A DNA stretch of 64,000 nt, from assembly GCA_002328185.1 (NCBI GenBank), contig DCWQ01000007.1, positions 111,572 to 175,571 on the forward strand, given 5' to 3'. The first letter of the stretch is position 1. Each line of letters opens with the position of its first letter. The position numbers were made by a program, and so were the translations under genes. The notes beneath the pieces are model-generated. The model was not told where the DNA came from. It made no database searches and saw only the letters and a program-made list of their open reading frames with translations. This document shows positions 34,671 to 42,517 of the stretch, piece by piece. The stretch is from Dehalococcoidia bacterium UBA2158 (GTDB lineage: Bacteria > Chloroflexota > Dehalococcoidia > Lucifugimonadales > UBA3495).

Positions 34671-35120
34671 ATGGACGCGGAAACCGTCATATCCATCTTC
34701 TTTGGCGCGGTATTGGCGGTCTTCAGCTTCGCCGTGGTCTGCTACGCGTTCCTGCGTGGCCGCCAGCCCGGCTTCCTTGCCACGGGGGCTGCGCCTGAGA
34801 CCGACGACCAGGCCCTGGCCGATATATTTGACGCCATCAACACACTGGACCTGGAGTTCCAACTGGGCCGGCTGGTGGAAGAGGACTTCCAATCCCAGTT
34901 CCAGGCCTACCGAGTGCAGGCCGCTACCATGCTCAGGGACCAACTGGAGGCTGGGCGCGGCGACCCGGCCTGGGTCCTTGAACAGGAGATCCTGCTGGCT
35001 CGAGGCGACCAGGAAAGCGCTGACGGACGGGCTGTCACATGCCCCGACTGTAGTGCCGCCGTCCTGGAAGGCACACCAGCCTGTACCCATTGCGGAGCAG
35101 AGATGGTATCACAACTGTGA
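34671..35120 (+). CDS. CcmI-like membrane protein with a C-terminal zinc ribbon
   Basis: A 149-residue protein. One N-terminal helix (residues 6-28) is followed by a charged helical segment (ALADIFDAINTLDLEFQLGRLVEEDFQ) like the anchor region of CcmI, and then by two CxxC pairs (CPDC and CTHC near the C-terminus) that form a zinc ribbon. It stands between ccmF and the next membrane protein, 31 bases after ccmF. It may hold apocytochrome or dock assembly factors, as CcmI does. The zinc ribbon is not part of the CcmI proteins I know. Confidence 0.72.
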   Translation: MDAETVISIFFGAVLAVFSFAVVCYAFLRGRQPGFLATGAAPETDDQALADIFDAINTLDLEFQLGRLVEEDFQSQFQAYRVQAATMLRDQLEAGRGDPAWVLEQEILLARGDQESADGRAVTCPDCSAAVLEGTPACTHCGAEMVSQL

Positions 35121-36349
35121 TCCTGAAGTTGGCCATATTACTGGCTGTGGCGACGATGCTGTATCTGATTACCCCGATAGAGACCCCTCTACTGGCCCAG
35201 GAAACCGTCGATGTACACGGACAGGTAGTCAATGGCACGGAGGGAGCTGAGCTCCCGGACGACCTAAGCGTGCTGATGCTGATAACCAGTGGCGACGGGA
35301 TGCTGACCGGCACGGGACAGGCCGAGTCCGATGCTCAGGGTCGGTTCGTGTTTGAGGACGTCCAAGTCGAGCCAGGTGGCTCCTACACCGTCAGTGTAGA
35401 CCACCAGGGAATCTTCTACGGCACCTCGTTCGGCGCCGACGGCATCTCGGACGATGTTTTGTTGACCGTGTTTGAGACTACGGGCGACGCCTCCATCATC
35501 GCTGTGGAACGTCAGGTGATGGTCATCGCCGCCGTGGACAAAGGCGACCAGCTGGTGAGCGCCATCGAGTTTGTCCAAATTAACAATCCAACCGACCGGA
35601 CCCTGGTCCCCGACCTGACCGACCTGGACCAGATCAGTTTTCTGCGGTTCGCCCTGCCTCCCAACCCGTCGGGTTTGACCGTCAATTCGGACCTGCCCGC
35701 TGGGGATATCGTGTCCATTGGCACCGGGTTCGCCTTTACTTCGCCGGTGGCGCCCGGCCCCCATAGTATCGACTTTTCATACTCGTTCCCTTTCGAGGAT
35801 GAAACCCTCTCGTTCCGGCAGAGCCTGGTCCAGGGCGCCGGCGCGTTTCAGGTGTGGGTGCCCGAGGTTATCGAGGGCGTAGAAGTACGAGGGCTGGCCA
35901 GCATCGACCAGGTAAACGTCCAGGGCACTTCCTACCAGGCTTATGAAGGGCGCGACTTTCCTCCCGGACAGGGATTACAGTTGGAGATAACCGGTCTGCC
36001 CCTGCCCGGCGCTTGGGCCAGGTTCACGGACGCGGTGAAAGGAGGTCGCTTCTGGCAGGTCGCCATTCCAAGCGCACTGGCCGCCACTTTGGCCGCCTTG
36101 CTGCTCTGGGGCTTGATACGCAGCTACGGCCCCGCTCCGGAGGCCGGTGTGGCATCCACTGCGTCGCGGGTGTTGAGTCCGGCTGAGAGGGCTGCGGTGG
36201 TGCGCTCGGTGGCGGCGTTGGACCAGCGATTCCAGGAAGGAGACCTCCCGGTACTGGAGTACCGAGCCCAGCGGACTGAACTCATGACTAGCGTGTTGGA
36301 CCCAGGCTATAACGAAGTTGAAGCGCCACTGGTGGAGAGACCGGAATGA
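35117..36349 (+). CDS. Membrane-anchored beta-rich protein in the ccm cluster, unassigned
   Basis: About 410 residues. An N-terminal hydrophobic segment acts as signal or anchor, followed by a carboxypeptidase regulatory-like or Ig-like beta domain (VDVHGQVVNGTEG..., residues 30-110), a longer beta-rich region, one helix near residue 310-330, and a cytoplasmic tail whose last segment (AALDQRFQEGDLPVLEYRAQRTELM) recalls the short helical tail of ccm-linked proteins. The GTG at 35117 overlaps the previous stop (GTGA); TTG 35090 is an alternative start. Position between CcmI-like and TlpA genes suggests a role in cytochrome c assembly. I do not recognise a characterised family. Confidence 0.65.
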   Translation: MILKLAILLAVATMLYLITPIETPLLAQETVDVHGQVVNGTEGAELPDDLSVLMLITSGDGMLTGTGQAESDAQGRFVFEDVQVEPGGSYTVSVDHQGIFYGTSFGADGISDDVLLTVFETTGDASIIAVERQVMVIAAVDKGDQLVSAIEFVQINNPTDRTLVPDLTDLDQISFLRFALPPNPSGLTVNSDLPAGDIVSIGTGFAFTSPVAPGPHSIDFSYSFPFEDETLSFRQSLVQGAGAFQVWVPEVIEGVEVRGLASIDQVNVQGTSYQAYEGRDFPPGQGLQLEITGLPLPGAWARFTDAVKGGRFWQVAIPSALAATLAALLLWGLIRSYGPAPEAGVASTASRVLSPAERAAVVRSVAALDQRFQEGDLPVLEYRAQRTELMTSVLDPGYNEVEAPLVERPE

Positions 36350-36903
36350 CCAAACGCGTCTGGATAGTTTTGGGCGGTGGAATCCCGCTGTTGGGCCTGA
36401 TCGCCCTTCTGGCCTGGGCGTCCATCAGCACCGGTGGGAACCCGGGGGGCTTGGGCACCAACTCCGATCTTGTTGAGATTCAGATAGATGCTGGGGAGGC
36501 TAGGGAATTCGACTTGCAGTTGATCGGCGGCGGGTCGCTGGAACTTTCCGACTTCCGAGGTAAGGTAGTCATGGTGGACTTTTGGGCTTCGTGGTGCGCG
36601 CCGTGCCGGGTGGAAGCACCAGTACTCACCAAGGTTTACCAGGGGTTCGAGGGGCAAGACGTAGAGTTCATCGGCGTGGATGTCTGGGACAATATCGGCG
36701 ATGCTGAGATTTTTCTGGAACATGAAGGTCAAACCTACCCCAACGGGACTGACGCCAACGGGACCATCGCCATCAACTACGGCGTCCGGGGCATCCCAGA
36801 GAAGTATTTCATTGACCGTGACGGTATTCTGATCAAGAAGCTGTCGGGTCCGCTGACTGAAACGACCCTAAGAAACACCATAAACGAGCTGCTGGCAAGA
36901 TGA
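36346..36903 (+). CDS. Thioredoxin-like CcmG/TlpA/ResA protein
   Basis: A 185-residue membrane-anchored thioredoxin. One N-terminal helix (residues 5-26) is followed by the TlpA domain with the active site WCAPC (Cys84, Cys87) and the cis-proline loop GIPEKYFID. CcmG/ResA proteins keep apocytochrome cysteines reduced in the periplasm. The ATG overlaps the preceding stop by four bases, so it closes the maturation operon. A ROK kinase gene follows after 25 bases and is probably unrelated. Confidence 0.9.
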   Translation: MTKRVWIVLGGGIPLLGLIALLAWASISTGGNPGGLGTNSDLVEIQIDAGEAREFDLQLIGGGSLELSDFRGKVVMVDFWASWCAPCRVEAPVLTKVYQGFEGQDVEFIGVDVWDNIGDAEIFLEHEGQTYPNGTDANGTIAINYGVRGIPEKYFIDRDGILIKKLSGPLTETTLRNTINELLAR

Positions 36904-36928
36904 GAATAGACAAAGGAAAGGGCCAACG

Positions 36929-37930
36929 ATGAGCACACCACGGGTAGTGGTCGCCATGGACTGGGGCGGGACCTGGACGAGGACCTCGGTCATCGACAGA
37001 CAGGGCGAGATCCTCTGGCAGATGCGGGAGCCCAACCCCCGGAACGGCACCAAAGAAGAATACCTGTCCAACGCTGAGAAGCTGCTGGCCAATGCCATCG
37101 AGCAGGCCGGCGGCCCTGTGGCGGGCATCGGCGCGGCGGTGGCTGGCCCGGTGGAACCCACTACCGGCACCTTCTTTCAACCGCCCAACCTGATGGTCCT
37201 TAATGGTGTGTCCTTTAAAGCGCTCTGGGAGGAGGCCTTTGGGGTGCCGGTCTGGGTGGGCAACGACGCCAACCTGGCCGCCCTGGGTGAGCATTACTTC
37301 GGTGCCGGGAAGGAGTCCGCGGACAAAGGCCGTCCCGTGAAGACCCTGTTCTACGTCACCGTCAGCACCGGCGTGGGCGGCGGCGTGGTGGACAAAGGCT
37401 CGGTGTTCTTGGGCGCCAACGGGCTTACTGCGGAGATCGGCCACACCTTGGTGGACACTTCGGAAGCCGCACTGGAGTGCCAGTGCGGAAGAAAAGGTTG
37501 TCTGGAGGCGTTGGCGTCGGGCACGGGTATCGAGCGCATCGCCAGGCAGAGATTGGCGTCGGGCGGGTTTTCCGGCTCGGCCCTGGCCGCCATTGATGCA
37601 GACTTAGTTGACTCTGAGGCAGTCTTCACCGCCGCCAAGCAGAAAGACCCACTGGCTCTATCGATATTGGACGGTGCGGTTACGGCCTTGGCCATCGGTC
37701 TGACCAACGTGCTCCACCTTTTCAACCCGGATATGATCGTGCTGGGCGGCGGGGTGACCCAAGGCCTGGTGAAGCTGGACCTGCTAACCCAGATTGATAA
37801 GCAGATAAGAGACCGCGCCATGAGCGAGCTGCATAAAGAGTTCCAGCTCACCTCTGCGCGGCTGGGCGATTCGGTGGGCCTGGCGGGGGCCGCCGCGCTG
37901 GTTTGGGACCAGTTGGAGGCAGCGGGGTAG
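36929..37930 (+). CDS. ROK-family sugar kinase
   Basis: A 333-residue ROK protein without an N-terminal DNA-binding domain, so a kinase rather than a repressor. The phosphate motif is AMDWGGTWTRTSV near residue 9; GNDANLAALGEHYFG carries the catalytic aspartate, and the zinc motif EIGHTL...CQCGRKGCLE is complete. Likely reaction is ATP-dependent phosphorylation of glucose or an N-acylated hexosamine. AAAGG precedes the ATG. No sugar transporter is adjacent, so the substrate is open. Confidence 0.88.
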   Translation: MSTPRVVVAMDWGGTWTRTSVIDRQGEILWQMREPNPRNGTKEEYLSNAEKLLANAIEQAGGPVAGIGAAVAGPVEPTTGTFFQPPNLMVLNGVSFKALWEEAFGVPVWVGNDANLAALGEHYFGAGKESADKGRPVKTLFYVTVSTGVGGGVVDKGSVFLGANGLTAEIGHTLVDTSEAALECQCGRKGCLEALASGTGIERIARQRLASGGFSGSALAAIDADLVDSEAVFTAAKQKDPLALSILDGAVTALAIGLTNVLHLFNPDMIVLGGGVTQGLVKLDLLTQIDKQIRDRAMSELHKEFQLTSARLGDSVGLAGAAALVWDQLEAAG

Positions 37931-38034
37931 GCCCCGGGTCGGTATGTTGGTTGCTATCACGGCCCGGATAAAATTGGCACTGCTCGACCTAACGGATACC
38001 ATCGCGTCTTCGACGCCAAGAGTGAGCATTTCCG

Positions 38035-39138
38035 ATGCAGATTGATCTTCGCATCGCGTCATCCAAACCTGTAGCCGAGATCGTGGATTTTGCCCGGCGT
38101 TGTGAAGACGCGGGATTCTCCGGTTTAGGCTTCGTTGACTCCCATACTTTTCTCAGAGACGTCTACGTGGTAATGGCCCAGGTGTTGCAGAACACCGAAC
38201 GCATACGAGTTCGCCCTGCCGTCACGTGTCCGGGACCGCGCCACACCTCTGTTATCGCATCGGGGGCTAAAACGGTGCAAGAACTGGGTCCGGATCGCTT
38301 CGAGTTGTGGCTTGGACGAGGTGGCTCGGCCAACTTTCTGATTGGTCTGTCTAGGCTACGTCTAGCCGAGATCAGGAAGGCCATCGTCGAGATCAAGGCA
38401 TTCATGGCTGGGGAGTGGGACGTCTACCAGCCCGCCGAGTCGGTGCAGAAGTATGGCTCTGAAACCGGAACTTCCAAAAGGGCGGAACGCGTGCGGTTGT
38501 TCCACGGAGGCGGCGAGCCCTTGCCCGTGTACCTGACTGCCAGTGGGCCGCTGAACGCCAGGCTTGCTGGAGAACTATGCGACGGGGCTCTCATCCATCC
38601 TACCATGGTCAACGAAGAGCAGATCGGAGAGCTTCGCCAGTGGGTTGGAGAGGGGGCAGCCTTGGCTGGACGCAAAGCGTCTGATGTACACGAAATTTTG
38701 CAGTTGGAAGGGCTCGTGCGCGACACGCTGAAGGACGCGGTCCGGGCCTGGAGTCCCCGGTTGGTTACTCCCCTAGCCAAGCCCAGCGGCCAGGACTGGT
38801 TGGAGCAGTTGGGGATCGACTACGATCTATCGCCGATCAAGGCGAAGCTTCAAGGGGCGGCGGCCAAGTTCCTGACATTTTATCCTGACAACAATCACAT
38901 GGAAGATTGGCAAGAGGCAGAGAAGGTGGCCGAAGTCGTTCCTTACGAACTTCAGGAAGCCCTCGTGGAAAAAACCGCCGTGGTGGGAGACCCTGACTTG
39001 GTTACTCGGCGCATGAAGGACCTGGAGGCGCTTGGAGTGCACCACATCTATCTATACCCAGCTGAGAGTTTCACCTTGCCCGAACACGAGCTCCGCGCCT
39101 TCAAAGAGGTTATCGGCCCGGCTTTTAACTTATCCTGA
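38035..39138 (+). CDS. LLM-class flavin-dependent oxidoreductase
   Basis: A 367-residue luciferase-like TIM-barrel protein (AEIVDFARRCEDAGFSGLGFVDSH, then LGPDRFELWLGRGGSANFLIG). The GRGGSAN stretch is the cofactor-contact loop region typical of coenzyme F420- or FMN-dependent members. F420 is common in Chloroflexota, but I see no biosynthesis gene here. It lies alone, 104 bases behind the ROK gene. Substrate unknown; relatives act as monooxygenases or methylene-tetrahydromethanopterin reductase-like enzymes. Confidence 0.85.
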   Translation: MQIDLRIASSKPVAEIVDFARRCEDAGFSGLGFVDSHTFLRDVYVVMAQVLQNTERIRVRPAVTCPGPRHTSVIASGAKTVQELGPDRFELWLGRGGSANFLIGLSRLRLAEIRKAIVEIKAFMAGEWDVYQPAESVQKYGSETGTSKRAERVRLFHGGGEPLPVYLTASGPLNARLAGELCDGALIHPTMVNEEQIGELRQWVGEGAALAGRKASDVHEILQLEGLVRDTLKDAVRAWSPRLVTPLAKPSGQDWLEQLGIDYDLSPIKAKLQGAAAKFLTFYPDNNHMEDWQEAEKVAEVVPYELQEALVEKTAVVGDPDLVTRRMKDLEALGVHHIYLYPAESFTLPEHELRAFKEVIGPAFNLS

Positions 39139-39169
39139 CGGACTTGCTGACACAGGCTTGGTTGATGCG

Positions 39170-39345
39170 AGCGCGGGCGGGTTAAAACCTGCGCCTACGA
39201 TGATTAGGTCGATTCCAGAATTTTCGACAAGGCCCATCACCGTTCGTGGTGAGCTCCGTCGAACTACCTGCCACCCATCAGCCAATTCTGTGATGGCGAA
39301 CACGGCTGATGGCAGCGCGGGCGGGTTGGAGACCGGCCCCTACGA
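39170..39345. repeat. Short intergenic repeats (GCGGGCGGGTT type)
   Basis: AGCGCGGGCGGGTTAAAACC (39170-39189) and AGCGCGGGCGGGTTGGAGACC (39314-39334) are direct copies, each followed by a CCTACGA-type tail. Between them, TTCGTGGTGAGCTCCGTCGAAC (39243-39264) is another commonly dispersed motif. The 281-base gap between the flavin oxidoreductase and the SDR holds nothing else. Confidence 0.55.
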
Positions 39346-39419
39346 CGGCGTTGTCAATTCTTGTACCGCCAGAGTAGCTTGATCTACCCCAACCCCAGTA
39401 AACCCGGTTGCACCGGCGG

Positions 39420-40190
39420 CTAGGAGATGTAGCGACCTCCCATCACGTTTACGCTGTCGCCGGTGATGTAGCTGGACTCGTCGGAGGCGAAGAATAGGCA
39501 GGCGTTGGCGATGTCTTGCACCGTGCCCTGCCGGCCCATTGGGATCTCTTTCAGGTGCTCGCTGGAGCCTCGGCTGACCTCGGCTTGGAACTCGGGGTAC
39601 CAGTCTGGGTTGTCGCGAGAGGTGTCGGTGGAGCCGGGGTTCACCACGTTGGCGCGGATGTTGTAGGGCGCCATCTCCGCCGCAACGGCCCGAATCAGGC
39701 CGACCACGCCGGTCTTGGCCGTGGTCACGATGCTGGTGTTGGGACGCCCGGTGATGGCTGACTGCCCGCCCAAAGCGATGATGCTGCCGGTCTTGCGCTC
39801 CATCATGGCTGGCAGCACGGCTTTGCAGAGGTAGAACGCCGCGTGTAGGTTCACGCCCAGCGTATGGTGCCATTCCTCGTCAGTTACTTCCAGGATGGGC
39901 TTGTGGGGGCGGATGGCCACGTTGTTGACCAGTATGTCGATCTTGCCCAGCGCCTCGATACCGTCCGCCACCATCTTCTTCACGCTGGCGGAGTCGGAGA
40001 CATCGGCAATCACAGTGTGGGTCTTCACTCCCAGTTCCCGGCACTTGCCGGCCACTTCGTCCAGCTCGGCCTGGCTGGTGCGGGTGTTCAGGACCAAGTC
40101 GGCTCCCTCCCGGGCAAAGGTCAAAGCGATTTCCCTCCCGATGTTCCGGCTGGCGCCGGTGATGAGGGCCGTCTTTCCTTCCAATCGCAT
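39420..40190 (-). CDS. SDR-family protein lacking catalytic serine and tyrosine
   Basis: A 256-residue SDR fold. TGASRNIG (residues 11-18) binds NAD(P) and VNNVAI marks strand 4. By family alignment the catalytic serine is replaced by Gly141/Gly142 and the tyrosine by Val155, while the lysine is kept as Lys159 (IVTTAKTG). Oxidoreductase chemistry by the usual triad is therefore doubtful. The C-terminus ends in GDSVNVMGGRYIS, the usual SDR end. ATG 40190 opens the gene. It is divergent from the FAH-family hydrolase at 40376, with the promoter region between them. Confidence 0.86.
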   Translation of the reverse strand: MRLEGKTALITGASRNIGREIALTFAREGADLVLNTRTSQAELDEVAGKCRELGVKTHTVIADVSDSASVKKMVADGIEALGKIDILVNNVAIRPHKPILEVTDEEWHHTLGVNLHAAFYLCKAVLPAMMERKTGSIIALGGQSAITGRPNTSIVTTAKTGVVGLIRAVAAEMAPYNIRANVVNPGSTDTSRDNPDWYPEFQAEVSRGSSEHLKEIPMGRQGTVQDIANACLFFASDESSYITGDSVNVMGGRYIS

Positions 40191-40289
40191 GGCTGTTCCG
40201 CCTTATTATTACTTGGTTTTGCCTCGGCTTTGGTTGCCTGGCGGGCTAGATTTTAACACCTTGGTCCAGTGGGTGGTGGTCCCGCCAGC

Positions 40290-40317
40290 TTGACCGTGCC
40301 GGAGCGCGGTGTAGAAT
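40290..40317 (+). promoter_or_regulatory. Promoter of the FAH-family hydrolase gene
   Basis: TTGACC at 40290-40295 and TAGAAT at 40312-40317 are 16 bases apart, ending about 60 bases ahead of the ATG at 40376. Confidence 0.5.
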
Positions 40318-40375
40318 TGGCCTGAACGATCAAGGGCCGTCACAGCAAAAAGGGCCCAATATGAGGTGAATAGAC

Positions 40376-41158
40376 ATGAAATGGTGCAGATTTTCCACTG
40401 GAGGACCAATCTCCTACGGGATCATTGAAGGCGACACAGTTACCGAGATTGAAGGCACTCCCTTCGACACCTACAAGAAGACGGCCAACACCCACAACCT
40501 GGACGCGGTGAAGCTGGAGGTGCCAGTGGTTCCGCCGACCTTCTATGCCGCCGGCATCAACTATCCGGAACACGTGACCTGGGCCGCCCAGATGCGTGGC
40601 GAAGAGCCGGTGCTGCCCAAGCAGGCCGACGTCGGCTACCGGGCCATCAACGCTCTGGTCCCGGACGGCCACGATATCATCGTGCCCAAGGACGCCACGG
40701 AGATGCTCCAGTACGAGGGTGAGCTGGTGGTGGTCATCGGCAAGACCTGCCGTAACGTCACCGAAGAACAGGCCCTGAACTATGTGCTCGGCTACAGCAT
40801 CGGCAACGATGTCAGCGAGCGCACTTGGCAGAAGGGCGACCGCACCATGTGGCGGGCCAAGAACACCGATACCTTCAAGCCCATGGGGCCCTGGATCGTC
40901 ACGGACCTGAACCCCGACGACTTTCACGTGGTAATCAAGGTCAACGACCGGACGGTGGGCGAGTATGACGTGGCCTCGGCCATCTTCGGCGTCCGCACGT
41001 TCATCAGCAAGATGAGCCAGTACCTGACCCTGGTGCCCGGCGATGTTTTGTGGATGGGCACCGACGGCGCGACGGAGAACATGGTGGACGGCGATGTCTG
41101 CACGATCTCGATCAACAACATCGGCACGCTAACAAACAAAGTAAACTGGCAAAAGTAG
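40376..41158 (+). CDS. Fumarylacetoacetate hydrolase (FAH)-family protein
   Basis: A 260-residue FAH-fold enzyme. The metal site shows LQYEGELVVVIGK, with the glutamate pair spaced by one residue, preceded by a YPEHV...-type segment and followed by GYSIGNDVSERTWQ, a usual family feature. It hydrolyses or decarboxylates acylpyruvates and related oxo acids at the end of aromatic breakdown. It is divergent from the SDR and convergent with the CMD gene. A terminator follows at 41197. Confidence 0.9.
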   Translation: MKWCRFSTGGPISYGIIEGDTVTEIEGTPFDTYKKTANTHNLDAVKLEVPVVPPTFYAAGINYPEHVTWAAQMRGEEPVLPKQADVGYRAINALVPDGHDIIVPKDATEMLQYEGELVVVIGKTCRNVTEEQALNYVLGYSIGNDVSERTWQKGDRTMWRAKNTDTFKPMGPWIVTDLNPDDFHVVIKVNDRTVGEYDVASAIFGVRTFISKMSQYLTLVPGDVLWMGTDGATENMVDGDVCTISINNIGTLTNKVNWQK

Positions 41159-41196
41159 ATACCGGCACAACCGGGTTTACCGGGGACGGTGTGTCG

Positions 41197-41229
41197 AGAG
41201 CGCCCTTGAAATTCAGGGGCGCTCTTTTT
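41197..41229. terminator. Terminator between convergent genes
   Basis: AGAGCGCCC and GGGCGCTCT form a 9-bp stem around TTGAAATTCAG, with five T on the plus strand. It ends the FAH gene and can serve the CMD gene at 41239. Confidence 0.85.
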
Positions 41230-41238
41230 AGTGCTGGG

Positions 41239-41616
41239 TTATTTTTCTAGGCCGATGCCGGTCTCGGCGGACCAGGCTTGGAGGCCGCGGCGGTAGGCCA
41301 AGGCGCCCATGGGCATGATCACACACTGCATGGCTTCCAGTACCTCCATGGGTGAGGCGCCCTCTGTGATGGCCACGCGGATGTGGGCTTGGATCTGGTC
41401 TACGTCTGCTTTCAGCGCAGCCTCAACGGCCACCTGTAGCAGTTCCTTGGTCTTCCGGTCCAACAGCCGCTGTCCGGTGTAGGTGGCGTCGATGAACTGG
41501 TTGTAGCTGGTCACCCAGTCGATGTCCACCTCGGCCATGATCCGGTGCATCTCCAGAGAATAGCCCCGGTTCTCCGAGACTCTCTTCAGCATTTCCTCTT
41601 TGGTTTCGTCAGCCAT
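41239..41616 (-). CDS. Carboxymuconolactone decarboxylase-type protein
   Basis: A 125-residue CMD-fold protein. The helix TKELLQVAVEAALKADVDQIQAHIRVAITEGAS matches the family core, including the histidine and the ITEGAS turn, but lacks the CxxC pair of AhpD peroxidases. It is therefore closer to gamma-carboxymuconolactone decarboxylase proper than to a thiol peroxidase. AAGGAG precedes the ATG. It stands alone on the minus strand facing the FAH gene, in a neighbourhood with other aromatic-acid catabolism candidates. Confidence 0.85.
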   Translation of the reverse strand: MADETKEEMLKRVSENRGYSLEMHRIMAEVDIDWVTSYNQFIDATYTGQRLLDRKTKELLQVAVEAALKADVDQIQAHIRVAITEGASPMEVLEAMQCVIMPMGALAYRRGLQAWSAETGIGLEK

Positions 41617-41810
41617 GGCTTCGCTCCTTGGTTGGTTTCACGTTAAATCTGGTGGGCGGATTGTAATGCCTGTCAGGCTGCGCCACCAGCGGCAATTAAG
41701 GCTGGATTTGGCCATGATACAATTCGCCGAAGCCGCTAGGGCGCGCCTAATCAGGCGGTTGGGAGGCTTCCATCACCGAACCGAGACTTACCCCCGAGTA
41801 TTTCCAGCGT

Positions 41811-42410
41811 GTGGATGAGGAAGACGACGGAGTCTTCTACGAGATGCCACGCCTGGTTGTCCATATAGACAATGGCGCCATTACGGCCATCGGCCAGTTC
41901 TTCAAAAAACAGATACCCGAGAACTCCGAGATTCTCGACCTGATGAGCAGTTGGCGCTCCCACTGGCCGGCGGGTCACCCCAAGAAAAGAATGGTCGGTC
42001 TGGGACTGAACGACGTTGAGATGAGGAATAATCCGGACCTCGACGGTTATGTCGTTCAGGATGTGAACAACAATCCCATACTCCCCTTTGAGAACGAGAC
42101 ATTCGACGCGGTGGTCATCACTGTCTCGGCACAGTATCTGACCAAACCGGTCGACACTTTTCACCAGGTGGGCCGGATCTTGAGGCCTGGTGGCGTGTTC
42201 ATCGTCAGCTTCTCCAACCGCATGTTCCCCACCAAGGCCGTCCTGATTTGGCGAAACTCCACCGACCGGGGCCGGGCGGACCTGGTGGGCACCTACATGG
42301 AAGCAGCCGAGAACCTTGAGGACATCCAGGCCACGTTTCTCAACTCAGAGACCAGTCCTCCCGACGACCCCATGTTCGTGGTCTACAGCCGGAAGCCGCT
42401 GGCGTCGTAG
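41811..42410 (+). CDS. SAM-dependent methyltransferase, start uncertain
   Basis: A 199-residue protein by its GTG at 41811. Features are a motif I-like ILDLMSSWRSHWP, FDAVVITVSAQYLTKP and ILRPGGVFIVSFSNRMFP, typical of a type 11 methyltransferase lineage with a changed motif I. The frame continues upstream as ITEPRLTPEYFQRVDEEDDGVFY to an ATC at 41772, which has GGGAGG five bases before it, and an in-frame stop lies just upstream. The real start may be that codon, or an original ATG may have changed. No substrate can be named. Confidence 0.7.
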   Translation: MDEEDDGVFYEMPRLVVHIDNGAITAIGQFFKKQIPENSEILDLMSSWRSHWPAGHPKKRMVGLGLNDVEMRNNPDLDGYVVQDVNNNPILPFENETFDAVVITVSAQYLTKPVDTFHQVGRILRPGGVFIVSFSNRMFPTKAVLIWRNSTDRGRADLVGTYMEAAENLEDIQATFLNSETSPPDDPMFVVYSRKPLAS

Positions 42411-42471
42411 GTTCTGTGGTTTTTCCCGGAATGACGCTCGCCCTAAAAGTGTCAATTCGGGAGAAACGTCG

Positions 42472-42509
42472 CCCCATCCTAACCTTCCCCCGTACCGACG
42501 GGAGAAGGG
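42472..42509. repeat. Copy of the CCCTCTCCC-type palindromic repeat
   Basis: CCTAACCTTCCCCCG...CGGGAGAAGGG forms a stem and matches the elements at 14299 and 49392 in reverse orientation. It lies between the methyltransferase and MFS genes. Confidence 0.5.
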
Positions 42510-42517
42510 ACAACTCC

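Noticed and set aside
36929..37930. ROK protein as a transcriptional repressor
   Set aside because: No N-terminal helix-turn-helix is present; the protein begins directly with the kinase fold.
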